64,000 nt of DNA from Bacteroidota bacterium (lineage in GTDB: Bacteria > Bacteroidota > Bacteroidia > AKYH767-A > OLB10). The notes below the pieces were generated by a model. The model saw only the letters and a list, made by a program, of their open reading frames with translations. It was not told where the DNA came from and did no database searches. Position numbers and translations under genes: made by a program. Positions 1 to 8,915 of this stretch are shown here, in pieces. The stretch covers positions 186,001 through 250,000 of the forward strand of contig JADJPB010000005.1 in assembly GCA_016713445.1 (NCBI GenBank), written 5' to 3'. Every line of letters begins with the position of its first letter. Within the stretch, counting starts at the first letter, position 1.

Positions 1-1
1 T

Positions 2-619
2 GGCTTTGCAAGACTTGCTGGAAGATCCGTCGGTATTGTTGCGAATCAACCTGCTTATTTAGCAGGAGTACTTGATAATAATTCCTCAACTAAAGCCGCT
101 CGATTTGTTCGTTTCTGTGATTGCTTCAACATTCCATTACTCGTGTTGGAAGATGTACCGGGATTTTTACCGGGGACTGATCAGGAGTGGCATGGTATTA
201 TCAGCAACGGGGCGAAATTACTTTATGCATTTTGTGAGGCGACAGTTCCGAGAGTAACGGTGATTACGCGTAAAGCTTACGGTGGAGCTTATGATGTTAT
301 GAATTCAAAGCATATTGGTGCTGATATGAATTATGCATGGCCAACTGCTGAAATTGCGGTGATGGGCGCTCGAGGTGCAGCAGAAATAATTTTCAAAGGA
401 GAAATATCTAAAGCCAAAGATCCTGCAGCGAAATTGAAAGAAAAAGAAGAAGAGTACATCAATCATTTTGCAAATCCATATCGTGCTGCAGAGCGAGGTT
501 ATGTAGATGAAGTGATAAAACCAGAAGACACTCGTCAGAAATTAATAAATGCTTTCGCGATGTTGGAGAACAAAGCAGTGAAGTTGCCAAAGAAGAAGCA
601 TGGGAATATTCCTCTGTAG
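2..619 (+). CDS. Acyl-CoA carboxylase, carboxyltransferase subunit (C-terminal part)
   Basis: This is the 3' end of a biotin-dependent carboxylase carboxyltransferase gene of the propionyl-/methylmalonyl-CoA (PccB/MmdA) type, which moves carboxyl groups between biotin and an acyl-CoA. The frame is open from base 2 and the 5' end lies outside the window. Visible family hallmarks are the opening GRSVGIVANQP stretch, LEDVPGFLPG, the Gly/Ala-rich RKAYGGAYDVMNSK segment that forms an oxyanion-hole region, AWPTAEIAVMGARGA, and the typical ending GNIPL followed by TAG. A GTG at 143 is internal and is not a start. PccB and MmdA cannot be separated on this fragment. The family is very clear and substrate assignment is inference. 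Confidence 0.9.
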   Translation, partial: GFARLAGRSVGIVANQPAYLAGVLDNNSSTKAARFVRFCDCFNIPLLVLEDVPGFLPGTDQEWHGIISNGAKLLYAFCEATVPRVTVITRKAYGGAYDVMNSKHIGADMNYAWPTAEIAVMGARGAAEIIFKGEISKAKDPAAKLKEKEEEYINHFANPYRAAERGYVDEVIKPEDTRQKLINAFAMLENKAVKLPKKKHGNIPL

Positions 620-753
620 TTCTTAACGAGTTTCAATCTGAAATTAAATTTCTGCTTCGGATATAGTTAGGCTTCTGGCTGCTAGCTTCAAGTTATTTTT
701 CAGGAGCGAATTTATTTTACTTCGAATAATTTTTACCGTTGCGCCCGCTGCAT

Positions 754-806
754 TCCCGAAGTTTCGGGACGTTGCTAAAGCTGCGCCTGCCTGCTGCAGG
801 CAGGTT
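754..806. repeat. Pair of intergenic palindromes
   Basis: Two short inverted repeats lie in the gap after the carboxylase gene: TCCCGAA-gt-TTCGGGA at 754-769, and CCTGCC...GGCAGG at about 788-805. The first belongs to the same TCCCGA...TCGGGA class as the palindromes at 34251, 34318 and 53308, so it looks like a dispersed repeat rather than a gene-specific terminator. Confidence 0.5.
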
Positions 807-850
807 TAAATTAGAATTTGATGAGACAAGAAACTAAATAAAAATTCAAA

Positions 851-876
851 AGCCCCGCATCGCAGGGCTTTCTATT
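851..876 (-). terminator. Rho-independent terminator of the gene at 900-1196
   Basis: AAAGCCC and GGGCTTT arms flank a GC-rich loop (cgcatcgca). Read on the minus strand the hairpin ends in a short T run, about 25 bases past the stop of the small minus-strand gene. It could also stop transcription arriving from the plus-strand carboxylase gene. Confidence 0.65.
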
Positions 877-899
877 TGGATGCAGGACTGATGTCAGCA

Positions 900-1196
900 T
901 TACGAAATAATATCTTTCAATTCGATAAGTCGAAGATAAGGGTTCATCACAGAAGTGGAATACGTCGCACCGATTTTATCGATTCTATTTCTTTTCACAT
1001 GATACCAAAGTTGAATGTAAAATCCGTTCATGTGATAGAGGTTGACCCTATATTGTTTATTTTGTCGGACAATCATAAATGTAGCATGATGCCAAACATG
1101 CCATGCTTGTTCATCGAAACTAAGTGAGTTAAATTGCTCTACGGAAGGGACGTCTTTGATCATATATTTATGTGTTCTACTGATGCAAAATACCAT
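900..1196 (-). CDS. Conserved hypothetical protein (98 aa)
   Basis: This is a small soluble protein of unknown function. It has the build of a short Bacteroidota hypothetical family that I recall only by pattern: a helical opening (VEQFNSLSFDEQAWHVW), then strands (HHATFMIVRQNKQ, YRVNLYHMNGFYIQLWYHV), a charged turn and a C-terminal helix (NPYLRLIELKDII). There is no signal peptide, membrane segment or catalytic motif. A good terminator directly downstream supports it as a real gene over the overlapping plus-strand reading frame at 876-1127. It stands alone, convergent with the carboxylase gene. Confidence 0.6.
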   Translation of the reverse strand: MVFCISRTHKYMIKDVPSVEQFNSLSFDEQAWHVWHHATFMIVRQNKQYRVNLYHMNGFYIQLWYHVKRNRIDKIGATYSTSVMNPYLRLIELKDIIS

Positions 1197-1540
1197 CGAA
1201 GTAGAGGTAATTAGTGAATCCTTTTGGGGAATAAAGAAGTTTGTCGGGTGAAAATTGATGAAAGCGGTGGGAAAGGGGATGTTGGATGTTAGACTTTAGA
1301 CTTTAGATTTTCGCGAGGTGCTTTACCATTAGATGATTTCACCTAGATTTAATAATCGGATTCTGTTAATTAGTAAGGAGTTTTGAAAAGGGCCATTCTT
1401 CAAAGGTCAATAAAGGAAAATTGATTAATTGCAATTATATGAATTTGGACTTTCAAAAACTTCCATTAAGTATTGTATATCAATTATATACAATATTTCA
1501 ATTCAAATTAAATAATCGTGAAGTATGTTATAATTAGGCA
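1197..1540. other. AT-rich intergenic region, no gene seen
   Basis: No convincing coding frame on either strand. It contains a short direct repeat (agactttagacttt near 1290) and several AT-rich stretches. It holds the upstream regions of the two divergent genes. Confidence 0.4.
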
Positions 1541-1567
1541 TTGCTGCTCATTTATTCACTACTTTTG
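1541..1567 (+). promoter_or_regulatory. Bacteroidota-type promoter of the lamin-tail gene
   Basis: TACTTTTG at 1560-1567 fits the Bacteroidota -7 consensus TAnnTTTG exactly. A TTG lies 16 nt upstream at 1541-1543, which is a little closer than the usual 19. The -7 box ends 24 nt before the ATG at 1592. This also argues against the longer start at 1541, which would lie inside the promoter. Confidence 0.6.
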
Positions 1568-1591
1568 CAACAAATAATTAATAATTACAAA

Positions 1592-2479
1592 ATGAAAAAA
1601 ATCTTTACTTTACTGTTCATCATTGCGGCCGCGGCTAGTACAACTTTTGCTCAGTCTACTTTAGTTATTAACGAAGTTGATTATGATCAACCTGGGGTAG
1701 ACAGTGCAGAATACATTGAACTTTATAATGCATCTACTGCTAACATCATGCTTGCTGATTACACAGTTTTATTATTTAACGGAAATGCAACAAGCAATGT
1801 ACTTTACGACAGTTTTCCTTTGCCAGCTCAACTTTTAGCTCCAGGTAGCTATTTCGTAATTTGTGGTAGCGGAGGAATGGTTCCAAATTGCGATATGGCA
1901 CTTCCAAATAAATTTGTTAATATCATTCAAAATGGTTCACCGGATGCAATAGCTATCCGTGAAAACTTCAACTTGAACCTTATTGATGTGGTTAGTTACG
2001 AAGGAACTTGCATAGCTCCTTATGCATCTGGCAATGGATGTCCATTAGTACAAAGTGATACTGCGCAAGCGGATAGTATTGCCAACAAGTATTTAAGTAT
2101 TTCTCGTTTTCCTGATGGGGCGGATACAAACGATGATTCAACCGACTTTAATCGAGTTTGTTCTACTCCGGGATATGCGAATGTTAACACAAGTTCGAAT
2201 TGTGTTTCAGGATTAAGTACTTCAAAATCTACATTAGCCATTGAGGTGTTTCCAAACCCTTCCAGAGGAATTGTTTCTATCAATTACAAAGCTACTAATG
2301 GCAAAGCAGTAAATGTAAGTGTAAGTGACATACTTGGAAACGAATTGAAATTTGTTACTCTGAAAGCAAATGCCACCGTTGGCCAAATTGATTTATCGGA
2401 ATATCACAATGGTATTTATTTGATTAAAGTACAATCGGGTGCTTCACAAACAGTGAAAAGAATTATTCTTAATAAATAA
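1592..2479 (+). CDS. Secreted lamin-tail-domain protein with T9SS type A sorting domain
   Basis: About 295 aa. The start at 1592 is chosen because it gives a clean signal peptide (MKKIFTLLFIIAAAASTTFAQ) and lies just after a promoter. Residues about 22-110 have the lamin tail (LTD) domain pattern: LVINEVDYDQPG, AEYIELYNAS, LADYTVLLFNG. The last 80 residues are a T9SS C-terminal domain, with VFPNPSRG, VSVSDILGNE, YHNGIYLIKV and the basic end VKRIILNK. Such proteins are exported by Sec, moved across the outer membrane by T9SS, and anchored or released. LTD domains occur in many secreted Bacteroidota proteins without a fixed role, so the function is unknown. It has its own promoter and terminator and is intact. 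Confidence 0.85.
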   Translation: MKKIFTLLFIIAAAASTTFAQSTLVINEVDYDQPGVDSAEYIELYNASTANIMLADYTVLLFNGNATSNVLYDSFPLPAQLLAPGSYFVICGSGGMVPNCDMALPNKFVNIIQNGSPDAIAIRENFNLNLIDVVSYEGTCIAPYASGNGCPLVQSDTAQADSIANKYLSISRFPDGADTNDDSTDFNRVCSTPGYANVNTSSNCVSGLSTSKSTLAIEVFPNPSRGIVSINYKATNGKAVNVSVSDILGNELKFVTLKANATVGQIDLSEYHNGIYLIKVQSGASQTVKRIILNK

Positions 2480-2497
2480 GATTACTTAAAATATTAT

Positions 2498-2530
2498 AAA
2501 CCTGCTATTCGAAAGAGTAGCAGGTTTTTA
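2498..2530 (+). terminator. Rho-independent terminator after the lamin-tail gene
   Basis: A perfect 10-bp stem (AAACCTGCTA / TAGCAGGTTT) with further partial pairing in the loop, followed by a T run, 18 bases past the stop codon. Confidence 0.85.
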
Positions 2531-2650
2531 TGAAACAATTTTTAATCCAAATTATACAATTACTTAATTTGTTTTTAGGCTATACTAAAAAGGAAATTTC
2601 TGTTTGGGTTAATCCTGATGGGTAATCGTTATACGATTTCTCCATCAGGG

Positions 2651-2866
2651 CTAATTCTTAAATTGATTCTCAATAGCAATTAAAGCCAGTTGGTTTCGAA
2701 TACGATCATACGTTTTTTTCTCGTGCAAACAAGCGTGGCAAATAAATCGTTTTGCTTTATACACTCTTGACATGAGTTTGATAGTTTTGTCGGATGGATT
2801 TATATTGATGGGATCCATCACATTTCCACAATGCGGACATTTTACTTTTTTAGCGAGAGCTTTCAT
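2651..2866 (-). CDS. Small zinc-ribbon protein (71 aa)
   Basis: This is a 71-residue basic protein with two cysteine pairs: CPHCG near residue 10 and CHAC near residue 43. The spacing fits a zinc ribbon that binds one Zn ion by four cysteines. The rest is Lys/Arg-rich and ends in a helical segment (RIRNQLALIAIENQF). No membrane or signal sequence. Zinc ribbons of this size bind nucleic acid or act as protein modules, and the specific role cannot be told. It is a single gene; an 8-bp inverted repeat (CCTGATGG...CCATCAGG, about 2614-2650) lies at its 3' end without a clear T run. Confidence 0.6.
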   Translation of the reverse strand: MKALAKKVKCPHCGNVMDPININPSDKTIKLMSRVYKAKRFICHACLHEKKTYDRIRNQLALIAIENQFKN

Positions 2867-2964
2867 GGCATTTAATTCTTGTGATGCAAAGTTGACATAT
2901 CAAAACGAAGAAGGGGTTACGGAAATAAATAGAAATTATTAAGAAAGAGGCTGCGCTTTTAGAA

Positions 2965-3175
2965 TTTTCTCTACGCTAGTTTTCTCTACGCTAGTTTTCT
3001 CTACGCTAGTTTTCTCTACGCTAGTTTTCTCTACGCTAGTTTTCTCTTCGCTAGTTTTCGTTTTCCCTTCGCTATTTTCTCTGCGTTCTCTCTTCGCCAG
3101 TTTTCTCTACGCTAGTTTTCTCTTCGCTAGTTTTCTCTTCGCTAGTTTTCTCTTCGCTAGTTTTCTCTTCGCTAG
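2965..3175. repeat. 15-bp minisatellite, unit ttttctc(t/a)(a/t)cgctag type
   Basis: Eleven nearly identical 15-bp units: six run from 2965 to 3054 and five from 3101 to 3175, separated by about 46 bp of degenerate copies. The unit alternates between ttttctctacgctag and ttttctcttcgctag. There are no unique spacers between units, so this is not a CRISPR. Single further copies occur at about 3265-3290 and 3755-3780, embedded in the adjacent longer repeats. Confidence 0.9.
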
Positions 3176-3850
3176 TTTTCTCGCAAAGGCGCAGAGTCGC
3201 AAAGTTTTAAGTCGCTAAATTTTCTCGCTAAGGCCGTAGAAAGCGCTAAGTTTGTTTTATCTTCGATAGTTTTCTCTTCGCTAGTTTTCTCGCAAAGATT
3301 TCTATGGTTAATTCCAAATTTTATATGATTATTGTAATTATTTAATTCCCTCTCCCCTGGAGAGGGCAAGGGAGAGGCTTGAACAATATGCTTGCAATAA
3401 CTTATTCGCAGACGAGTAATGCTTCTTTCTTCGCCAATTTCTCTACGCTAAAGTTTCTCGCTAAAGGGCGCAGAGATTTCTATGGTCAATTCCAAATTTA
3501 ATCTAATAAATATTATTTTATAATTTCCCTTCCTTTGCGGCTTTGCGCCTTAGCGAGCAATTTTATGAATTTTAATTTAGCAAAACTAATTATCAAATCA
3601 AAAAAATAAATGTTAAATGCTAATTCTTCATTCTAAAGTGACTCGAAGTTTCCTCTCTGCCAAATTTTCTCGCAGAGGCGCGGTCGCAAAGTTTTAAGTC
3701 GCTAAATTTTCTCCCTAAGGCCGAAGAAGGCGCTAAGTTTGTTTTATCTTCGATAGTTTTCTCTTCGCTAGCTTTCTCGCAAAGGCGCAGAGTCGCAAAG
3801 TTTTAAGTCACTAAATTTTCTCGCTAAGGCCGAAGAAGGCGTAAAGGCTA
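3176..3850. repeat. Intergenic repeat block with 'cgcaaaggcgcagagtcgcaaag' copies
   Basis: A segment of about 110 bp (starting cgcaaaggcgcagagtcgca and running through gtcgctaaattttctcgctaagg) occurs at about 3182-3298 and about 3675-3784, and partly again at about 3777-3842. Related reverse-oriented fragments (ctttgcggctttgcgcctta) lie near 3528. A ccctctcc/ggagaggg hairpin lies near 3349-3366. No gene is seen in 2867-3928. GCAAAGACGCAGAGTCGC-like strings are a familiar kind of intergenic repeat in Bacteroidota, stated from memory. Confidence 0.75.
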
Positions 3851-3928
3851 CGATCTGCTTCTGTTGCTCATTCTCCTCACACCTCGCTCTCACCACCTCG
3901 CTCTCACACTCCTTCTCGCTCTGTCCTA

Positions 3929-6900
3929 CTATGGTGTAGTTAAATCATAAACCGTAGAAGCGCTCATCAACACCGGTAACTTCGACCAGGTTTCCAATCC
4001 ATTTCTTGAACGAACAACAATATAATAACTATTACCTAAAGCCCCGATCGGGAAGTTGGAGGATGCGTATCCATTAATGTTTAGTAAAGCATCAACAGTG
4101 TATACCATAGCATAAGGTGCAGACGCATTATGTAATTCAATCGTTATTGAATCGCAATCCAGCGGATTCAAACTTTGACCTGCATTAAATAACACCGGTG
4201 TCATTACACCAGGACCTGATTTAAGTCCTTCGATAAATGCACGTAAATTTAATCCTGCGCCAGGTCCGCAAACAGTTACGACCACATTAACGGTTTGTGC
4301 AGAGGTACAACCATTCGGGTCTGTAACTACGACATTGAAATTGGTCGTAGAAGTGGGTGCAGCTTTCGGATCAGATAGAGCTGAATTATTCATATTTATG
4401 GAAGGAGTCCATGAATAGTTATAAGTTGAAAAAGGTGTAAAACGAACCGCGTCATTATAAATGGTAAATACTGTTGCGTTTCTTCCGGCAGGTGTTGTTG
4501 CTAATGTCCCATTTGCATTTTCAATACCTTGTGTAGTTACATTCCCCGCCGGACTTACAATACTATCTGTGTGTATTTCGATACTGTTATCACTTTCAAA
4601 CAAAACAATCTGTCCTTTCATCGGAAAGGCTATCCCGTTAAAATGGTATGTTTGATAATTTACTACCAATTTTTGGTTAGGAGTTGTACCTGTAGTAAAG
4701 TAATTTACTACGCTTGCATTCACGGAAGGATTCAAATCATTAAATGCAAATGCAATTAAATTATTAGGATCCGATGGATTTGGAATATTTTGTCCTTGAC
4801 AACAACCATTCACCATCCCTGGAGAAAATCCAATAAACCCATTTGATGAAATATAAAAATTGGAATAAAAATTTCCGTAGAAATTAAAATTAAAACCGAT
4901 GGGCAAAGCTCCAGATACTACATCATCTGTTAATGAAACATTAGTCCCGACTCCTACTGTTGGTGTATAAGGAGTTCCTGTTACATTATATCCAGAAATC
5001 ACTAAAGATCCAGTGGGTGATGCTGATAACTGCACACTATCACCAGCACAAATAGAAGGCGGAGTTGCAGAGGTAGTCAAAGAGAAAGTAGTTACAGTAA
5101 TGTAATTTGCTTGTGTCAATGAATCACTACCCAACGTATTGGTCACTTTTAATTTTACAGAATACGAACCGGGCTGACCATATGCATGTAATGGATTTTG
5201 TTGTGTGGAAGTTTGGCCATCGCCAAAATCCCAAAACCACGATTGTGGTGTTGATGTAGATGCATCCGTAAATTGAATACTGGCAGGGCATGCTGCAGTA
5301 GTTTGGTTCGAAGTAAATGCTGCAACCGGAGGGGCAGTAGGAGTTAAACAGAACGGCGGATACGTAAAATCTACTGTCTCATCACCAACTGCATTAGAAC
5401 TTCCTTGCGAAGCGTTATAGCCCATTCCACGACGTGCGAATGCTTCCCATATTTGGCATCGATGTGCAGAACCATAATATATATCATCTGCTAACAAAAT
5501 TGCATTACGCGCATCGATATAGCCCGGGCTACAAGGTTGCAATGCCATTCCTTTCAAGACTAAATTAAACGCGATATTATTTCCGGCACTTCCCGAATAT
5601 AAATTAGCATCAAAACCAAAATCACGGATCAGAAACCAGGTCATATCCCAAATCGCATCACACCAAATTTCTCCACGTGGATGTGCTGAAGCACTCGTTG
5701 CTAAATCAGCGTACGTTTGCGGATTAATACTCATATTTGTTGAGTAGCGATAACGACGTATACCCTGGCCGGTAGTGGGCTGAAACAAAGCAAAAGTACC
5801 AATCCCTCGACCCATTGCTCCTGAGTCTCCGGGTTCAATGGTTGAAATTAATCCCAACCAATCGCTCCATCCTTCCCCACCTTGCTCAGCATTTTGCAAA
5901 CAAGAAGAGGCGGCTGGACCACCGGTTAATCGATTGGAAACTCCATGTCCATATTCATGTGCTACAATTCCATTATCAAAAGAACCATCGCGATCTGGAG
6001 GTGCTGCGCATATAATTAACGTTGAGTTTACAACATCTAAACCCAATTGAGTTTTAATATCGTTTCCTACAGATTGCGTAACAGAAACGGTTGGAATGGT
6101 AATGGTCATCGTAGGAGTTCCACTCATACCAGGAGGTGTTGAACCCGCTACATTATTAGCAATCACAATGGCGAGAGCGCCTGCAAGTTGAGCATTTTGC
6201 GTTTTGATAAAAAAACTACAATTTCCTCTGTCAACAATTACAATTTTACCTGCAACAGCGGCAGCATTCACAAATGTTTCACAGCCATCGGAAACACTTA
6301 CTCCTGCACCGTCGTTTGCTAACACCATATCTGCTGTTATATTAAAAGCTCCGGAAGGGTTATAACTTGCTGTCGCAATCGATTTCAATCCTGCAATGGC
6401 AGGTGGTGTATTTACATTAAACGTTACGCAACTACTGGGTGTACCGCTCCACAAAAACATTTGCATTCGCGGATTAGAACCGTCGCTCGGAGTTGCAAAA
6501 TTTGCATTATTTGTACCTCCACCGTCTAATCCTTCTGCGAAAACATGATCATTACCCAGTCCCCCATTTCCATAATTATTCTCTTGAAAATTTCCTTGTG
6601 CTTCATTGAATCCATTTTGATACAAAAGATCATGAAGCATATTATTCATATAAAATAAATTCGTGAGAGACGCATCACGATTGTATGTCGTTGATGAATC
6701 GATGTTGAAAGCATGATTGAATACTTGTAATGCACCTCCATCCGGAGAATATCCTGGAGCATTGTTTGCATCCGCGTCTTCGTAGGTGTAAACATTATTT
6801 CCTCTTGTAATATTATATTCTGCTCCTGTAGCCCCGTTCGTATCGTGCCAGCCATAAGGAGAAGCCATTAAATCTGAAGGATCATTCAATAAAGAACGCA

Positions 6901-7666
6901 CACCATGAATCGGGCTTTCTATAGGCAATGGAAAAACATTGTATTGAGCTGTACCTGTCCCGGGAGGAGGTAAGGGTTGTGGTTGTGGTTGTGGAGATAA
7001 AAAATCAGCATGTATCGCATGATCGTGTGGAGCATCCCAATTACAGGAAACTACCCAATCATTCTTCTCTAGGTAACGTCCATTCGATGCATCAATGCGC
7101 ACATTCCACCAATGTTTACCATCTTTTAAATCGATACTTACATCGCATGCTAACTTTACACCCTTTGAGGTAGACAAATAAACCAGCTCCACTCTTACAG
7201 GAGAAGATGCGATGGCGGGCAACTCAAATGTAAACTTCTTATTCTCCTTCTCGACTTTTATTGCATTATTAATTGCAACAATGGGCAATTCGAGATGTGT
7301 GAGTGCTGTTTGAATAGCTTGTTGAGAAGAAATACTCGGTTGCGAAGCATTCACTTTGCCTGCGAGGTCATAAACAAATGGCGGAGTTAACCCATAAACC
7401 TTACCGTTTCGAATCACGATGGAAGCAATTGCGTTGAATACAGGTATTTTTAGATGTTGTTGTTGAATATATACATGTTGTACACCTAATCTTTCATCGA
7501 CATACTGATTAGAAATCGTCCAACTCGTCACATCCTTTTCTGTTAAACCAAAAGATTTTTGATTTTCATTGAGGAAAGATTGAATGGTAGAATTAAGCTG
7601 TTGTGCAGTGGTAGTTGTTAAAGAAGTAAACGATAGAATGCAGACAATGCATAATTTTTTCATCAT
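3929..7666 (-). CDS. Secreted M36 (fungalysin-like) metallopeptidase with PA, PKD and C-terminal domain
   Basis: About 1245 aa, zinc endopeptidase family M36. Residues below are numbered from an upstream Met at 7693; I prefer the Met at 7666, which begins the signal peptide (MMKKLCIVCILSF...). Order: signal peptide; FTP propeptide (about 30-120); M36 catalytic start with LTNLFYMNNMLHD; an inserted PA domain (about 408-554); the HEYGHG zinc motif (His579, Glu580, His583) with the downstream third ligand in NAEQGGEGWSDW (about 605); a PKD domain (about 787-867, WDFGDG); a beta-rich segment; and a last domain of about 110 residues with FIEGL, CDSITIELH, YYIVVRSRNGLETWSK. That last domain replaces the type A T9SS signal and recurs in the Kelch protein at 48614. 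Intact, so presumably active after propeptide removal. Likely role: extracellular protein degradation. Confidence 0.9.
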   Translation of the reverse strand: MMKKLCIVCILSFTSLTTTTAQQLNSTIQSFLNENQKSFGLTEKDVTSWTISNQYVDERLGVQHVYIQQQHLKIPVFNAIASIVIRNGKVYGLTPPFVYDLAGKVNASQPSISSQQAIQTALTHLELPIVAINNAIKVEKENKKFTFELPAIASSPVRVELVYLSTSKGVKLACDVSIDLKDGKHWWNVRIDASNGRYLEKNDWVVSCNWDAPHDHAIHADFLSPQPQPQPLPPPGTGTAQYNVFPLPIESPIHGVRSLLNDPSDLMASPYGWHDTNGATGAEYNITRGNNVYTYEDADANNAPGYSPDGGALQVFNHAFNIDSSTTYNRDASLTNLFYMNNMLHDLLYQNGFNEAQGNFQENNYGNGGLGNDHVFAEGLDGGGTNNANFATPSDGSNPRMQMFLWSGTPSSCVTFNVNTPPAIAGLKSIATASYNPSGAFNITADMVLANDGAGVSVSDGCETFVNAAAVAGKIVIVDRGNCSFFIKTQNAQLAGALAIVIANNVAGSTPPGMSGTPTMTITIPTVSVTQSVGNDIKTQLGLDVVNSTLIICAAPPDRDGSFDNGIVAHEYGHGVSNRLTGGPAASSCLQNAEQGGEGWSDWLGLISTIEPGDSGAMGRGIGTFALFQPTTGQGIRRYRYSTNMSINPQTYADLATSASAHPRGEIWCDAIWDMTWFLIRDFGFDANLYSGSAGNNIAFNLVLKGMALQPCSPGYIDARNAILLADDIYYGSAHRCQIWEAFARRGMGYNASQGSSNAVGDETVDFTYPPFCLTPTAPPVAAFTSNQTTAACPASIQFTDASTSTPQSWFWDFGDGQTSTQQNPLHAYGQPGSYSVKLKVTNTLGSDSLTQANYITVTTFSLTTSATPPSICAGDSVQLSASPTGSLVISGYNVTGTPYTPTVGVGTNVSLTDDVVSGALPIGFNFNFYGNFYSNFYISSNGFIGFSPGMVNGCCQGQNIPNPSDPNNLIAFAFNDLNPSVNASVVNYFTTGTTPNQKLVVNYQTYHFNGIAFPMKGQIVLFESDNSIEIHTDSIVSPAGNVTTQGIENANGTLATTPAGRNATVFTIYNDAVRFTPFSTYNYSWTPSINMNNSALSDPKAAPTSTTNFNVVVTDPNGCTSAQTVNVVVTVCGPGAGLNLRAFIEGLKSGPGVMTPVLFNAGQSLNPLDCDSITIELHNASAPYAMVYTVDALLNINGYASSNFPIGALGNSYYIVVRSRNGLETWSKLPVLMSASTVYDLTTP

Positions 7667-7693
7667 CGATTTTCGAGGTAACCAAATATTCAT

Positions 7694-8060
7694 AGGGAGC
7701 TGTTTTGTTTTGTTTAGAGAAGAAAAGAATAGAAATATGCTTCCGGCTAATTCTAAGAGTTGGTTAAGATAAGGAAATCAGTAAAAACATGCAAATAAAA
7801 TTGGTGAATACAAAGTGTTAAAAGGTCAGAAATAGACTTAAGCACGACGTCTATTTTATTTATAATGTGCATTTTACAGAATTTGACCGTATTGGGTTTA
7901 TTGTTTTAACCACAGAATTAAGAGTTAAAATAGCTTATAACAGTGAAGTCTAGAAATGGATATTTCCGAAATATGTTCTGTAATTTTAGTTTCTTAGCTA
8001 AACCATTTGGGAATAACAACCGTGATTCCTTTATGTAACATTACGCCTAAACAGACCACC
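7694..8060. other. Divergent intergenic region
   Basis: An AT-rich gap between the outward-facing peptidase and lipoprotein genes, so it should hold both promoters. I see no exact TAnnTTTG box at a good distance from either start and no small gene. Confidence 0.35.
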
Positions 8061-8915
8061 ATGACACTAAAACCTTTTAATCCAAATGTAAAAAGTACAA
8101 CGGTGTTTGTGCTTTCGTTGATTTCTTTTTTATTCTTTTCGTGTAAGAAAGATGGAAATGATCTAAATGCAATTACCAATCCCTCCAATATGCAAATTGT
8201 AAAAATTGCTGGGAGAGTTGTTGATGAAAATAATACTCCTCTGCAGTATTGTGCTTTAAAGTTAGGGAATACAATGGTAACAGCCGACGTGAATGGAGTA
8301 TTTATTTTTAATGATGTGACGGTTGATGGTACAAGAGCGTACATATCTGCTACTAAGAATGGTTATTTCACCTCTGGAAAAGGCGTATTGGTTAAAGGTG
8401 GTGGTGCATATTCACTAGAAATTTGCTTACATAAAAAAATAGCTCCGTTTGCCATTAATGCAACAAACGGAGGAATTGTCACTACCACTAATGGATGTAT
8501 TATAGAATTTCCTTCGGGTTGCTTCGTTAACCAAAGCGGCTTACCTTTTTCTGGAATGGTCAATGTATATGTTTCATTCTTATCTCCAGATGATGACAAT
8601 TTTGCTCGACAGTATCCTGGAGGAGACATGGTTTTTAAGAGTAGTAATGGAGAATTATTTTCTTCAATAGGATTTGGAATCTCAGGAGTAATCATCGAGG
8701 ATCAGTTAGGTGGATCCTTGAATCTTGCAGCAGGAGTTAAGGCAACCATTAAGTTTCCGATATCATCTTCACAACTGGGAACGGCACCCATTTCAACACT
8801 TCTAATGAACTATAATGAAGAACAAGGAGTTTGGGTAGAAGAAGGAACTGCTACAAAGATTTCGAATAATTATGTAGCAGAAGTTAGTCATTTTCATGGT
8901 GGGCTCCAGGTATGA
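8061..8915 (+). CDS. Lipoprotein with carboxypeptidase-regulatory-like domain (5' part of a frameshifted FISUMP gene)
   Basis: About 284 aa from the preferred Met at 8061, which opens a lipoprotein signal (VLSLISFLFFSC, then KKDG). The Cys would be lipidated. Residues about 40-130 resemble a carboxypeptidase-regulatory-like beta sandwich (AGRVVDENNTPLQYCALKLG, ADVNGVFIFNDV); the rest is beta-rich and ends at SHFHGGLQV. Related proteins usually continue through a SHFxWW-type segment. Restoring one base (a T near 8897) would give SHFHWWAPG and join the frame directly to the next ORF at 8912, so the two ORFs are best read as one gene of about 680 codons. The function is unknown; it is a surface-exposed or periplasmic lipoprotein. 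Confidence 0.75.
   Translation: MTLKPFNPNVKSTTVFVLSLISFLFFSCKKDGNDLNAITNPSNMQIVKIAGRVVDENNTPLQYCALKLGNTMVTADVNGVFIFNDVTVDGTRAYISATKNGYFTSGKGVLVKGGGAYSLEICLHKKIAPFAINATNGGIVTTTNGCIIEFPSGCFVNQSGLPFSGMVNVYVSFLSPDDDNFARQYPGGDMVFKSSNGELFSSIGFGISGVIIEDQLGGSLNLAAGVKATIKFPISSSQLGTAPISTLLMNYNEEQGVWVEEGTATKISNNYVAEVSHFHGGLQV

Noticed and set aside
876..1127. Plus-strand ORF of 83 codons
   Set aside because: It overlaps the better-supported minus-strand gene 900-1196 and starts inside that gene's terminator region.
2965..3175. Possible CRISPR array
   Set aside because: Units of 15 bp follow one another directly, without unique spacers, and no cas gene is nearby.
3172..3369. Minus-strand ORF of 65 codons in the repeat block
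   Set aside because: It is made of the repeat sequence and shows no protein-like composition.
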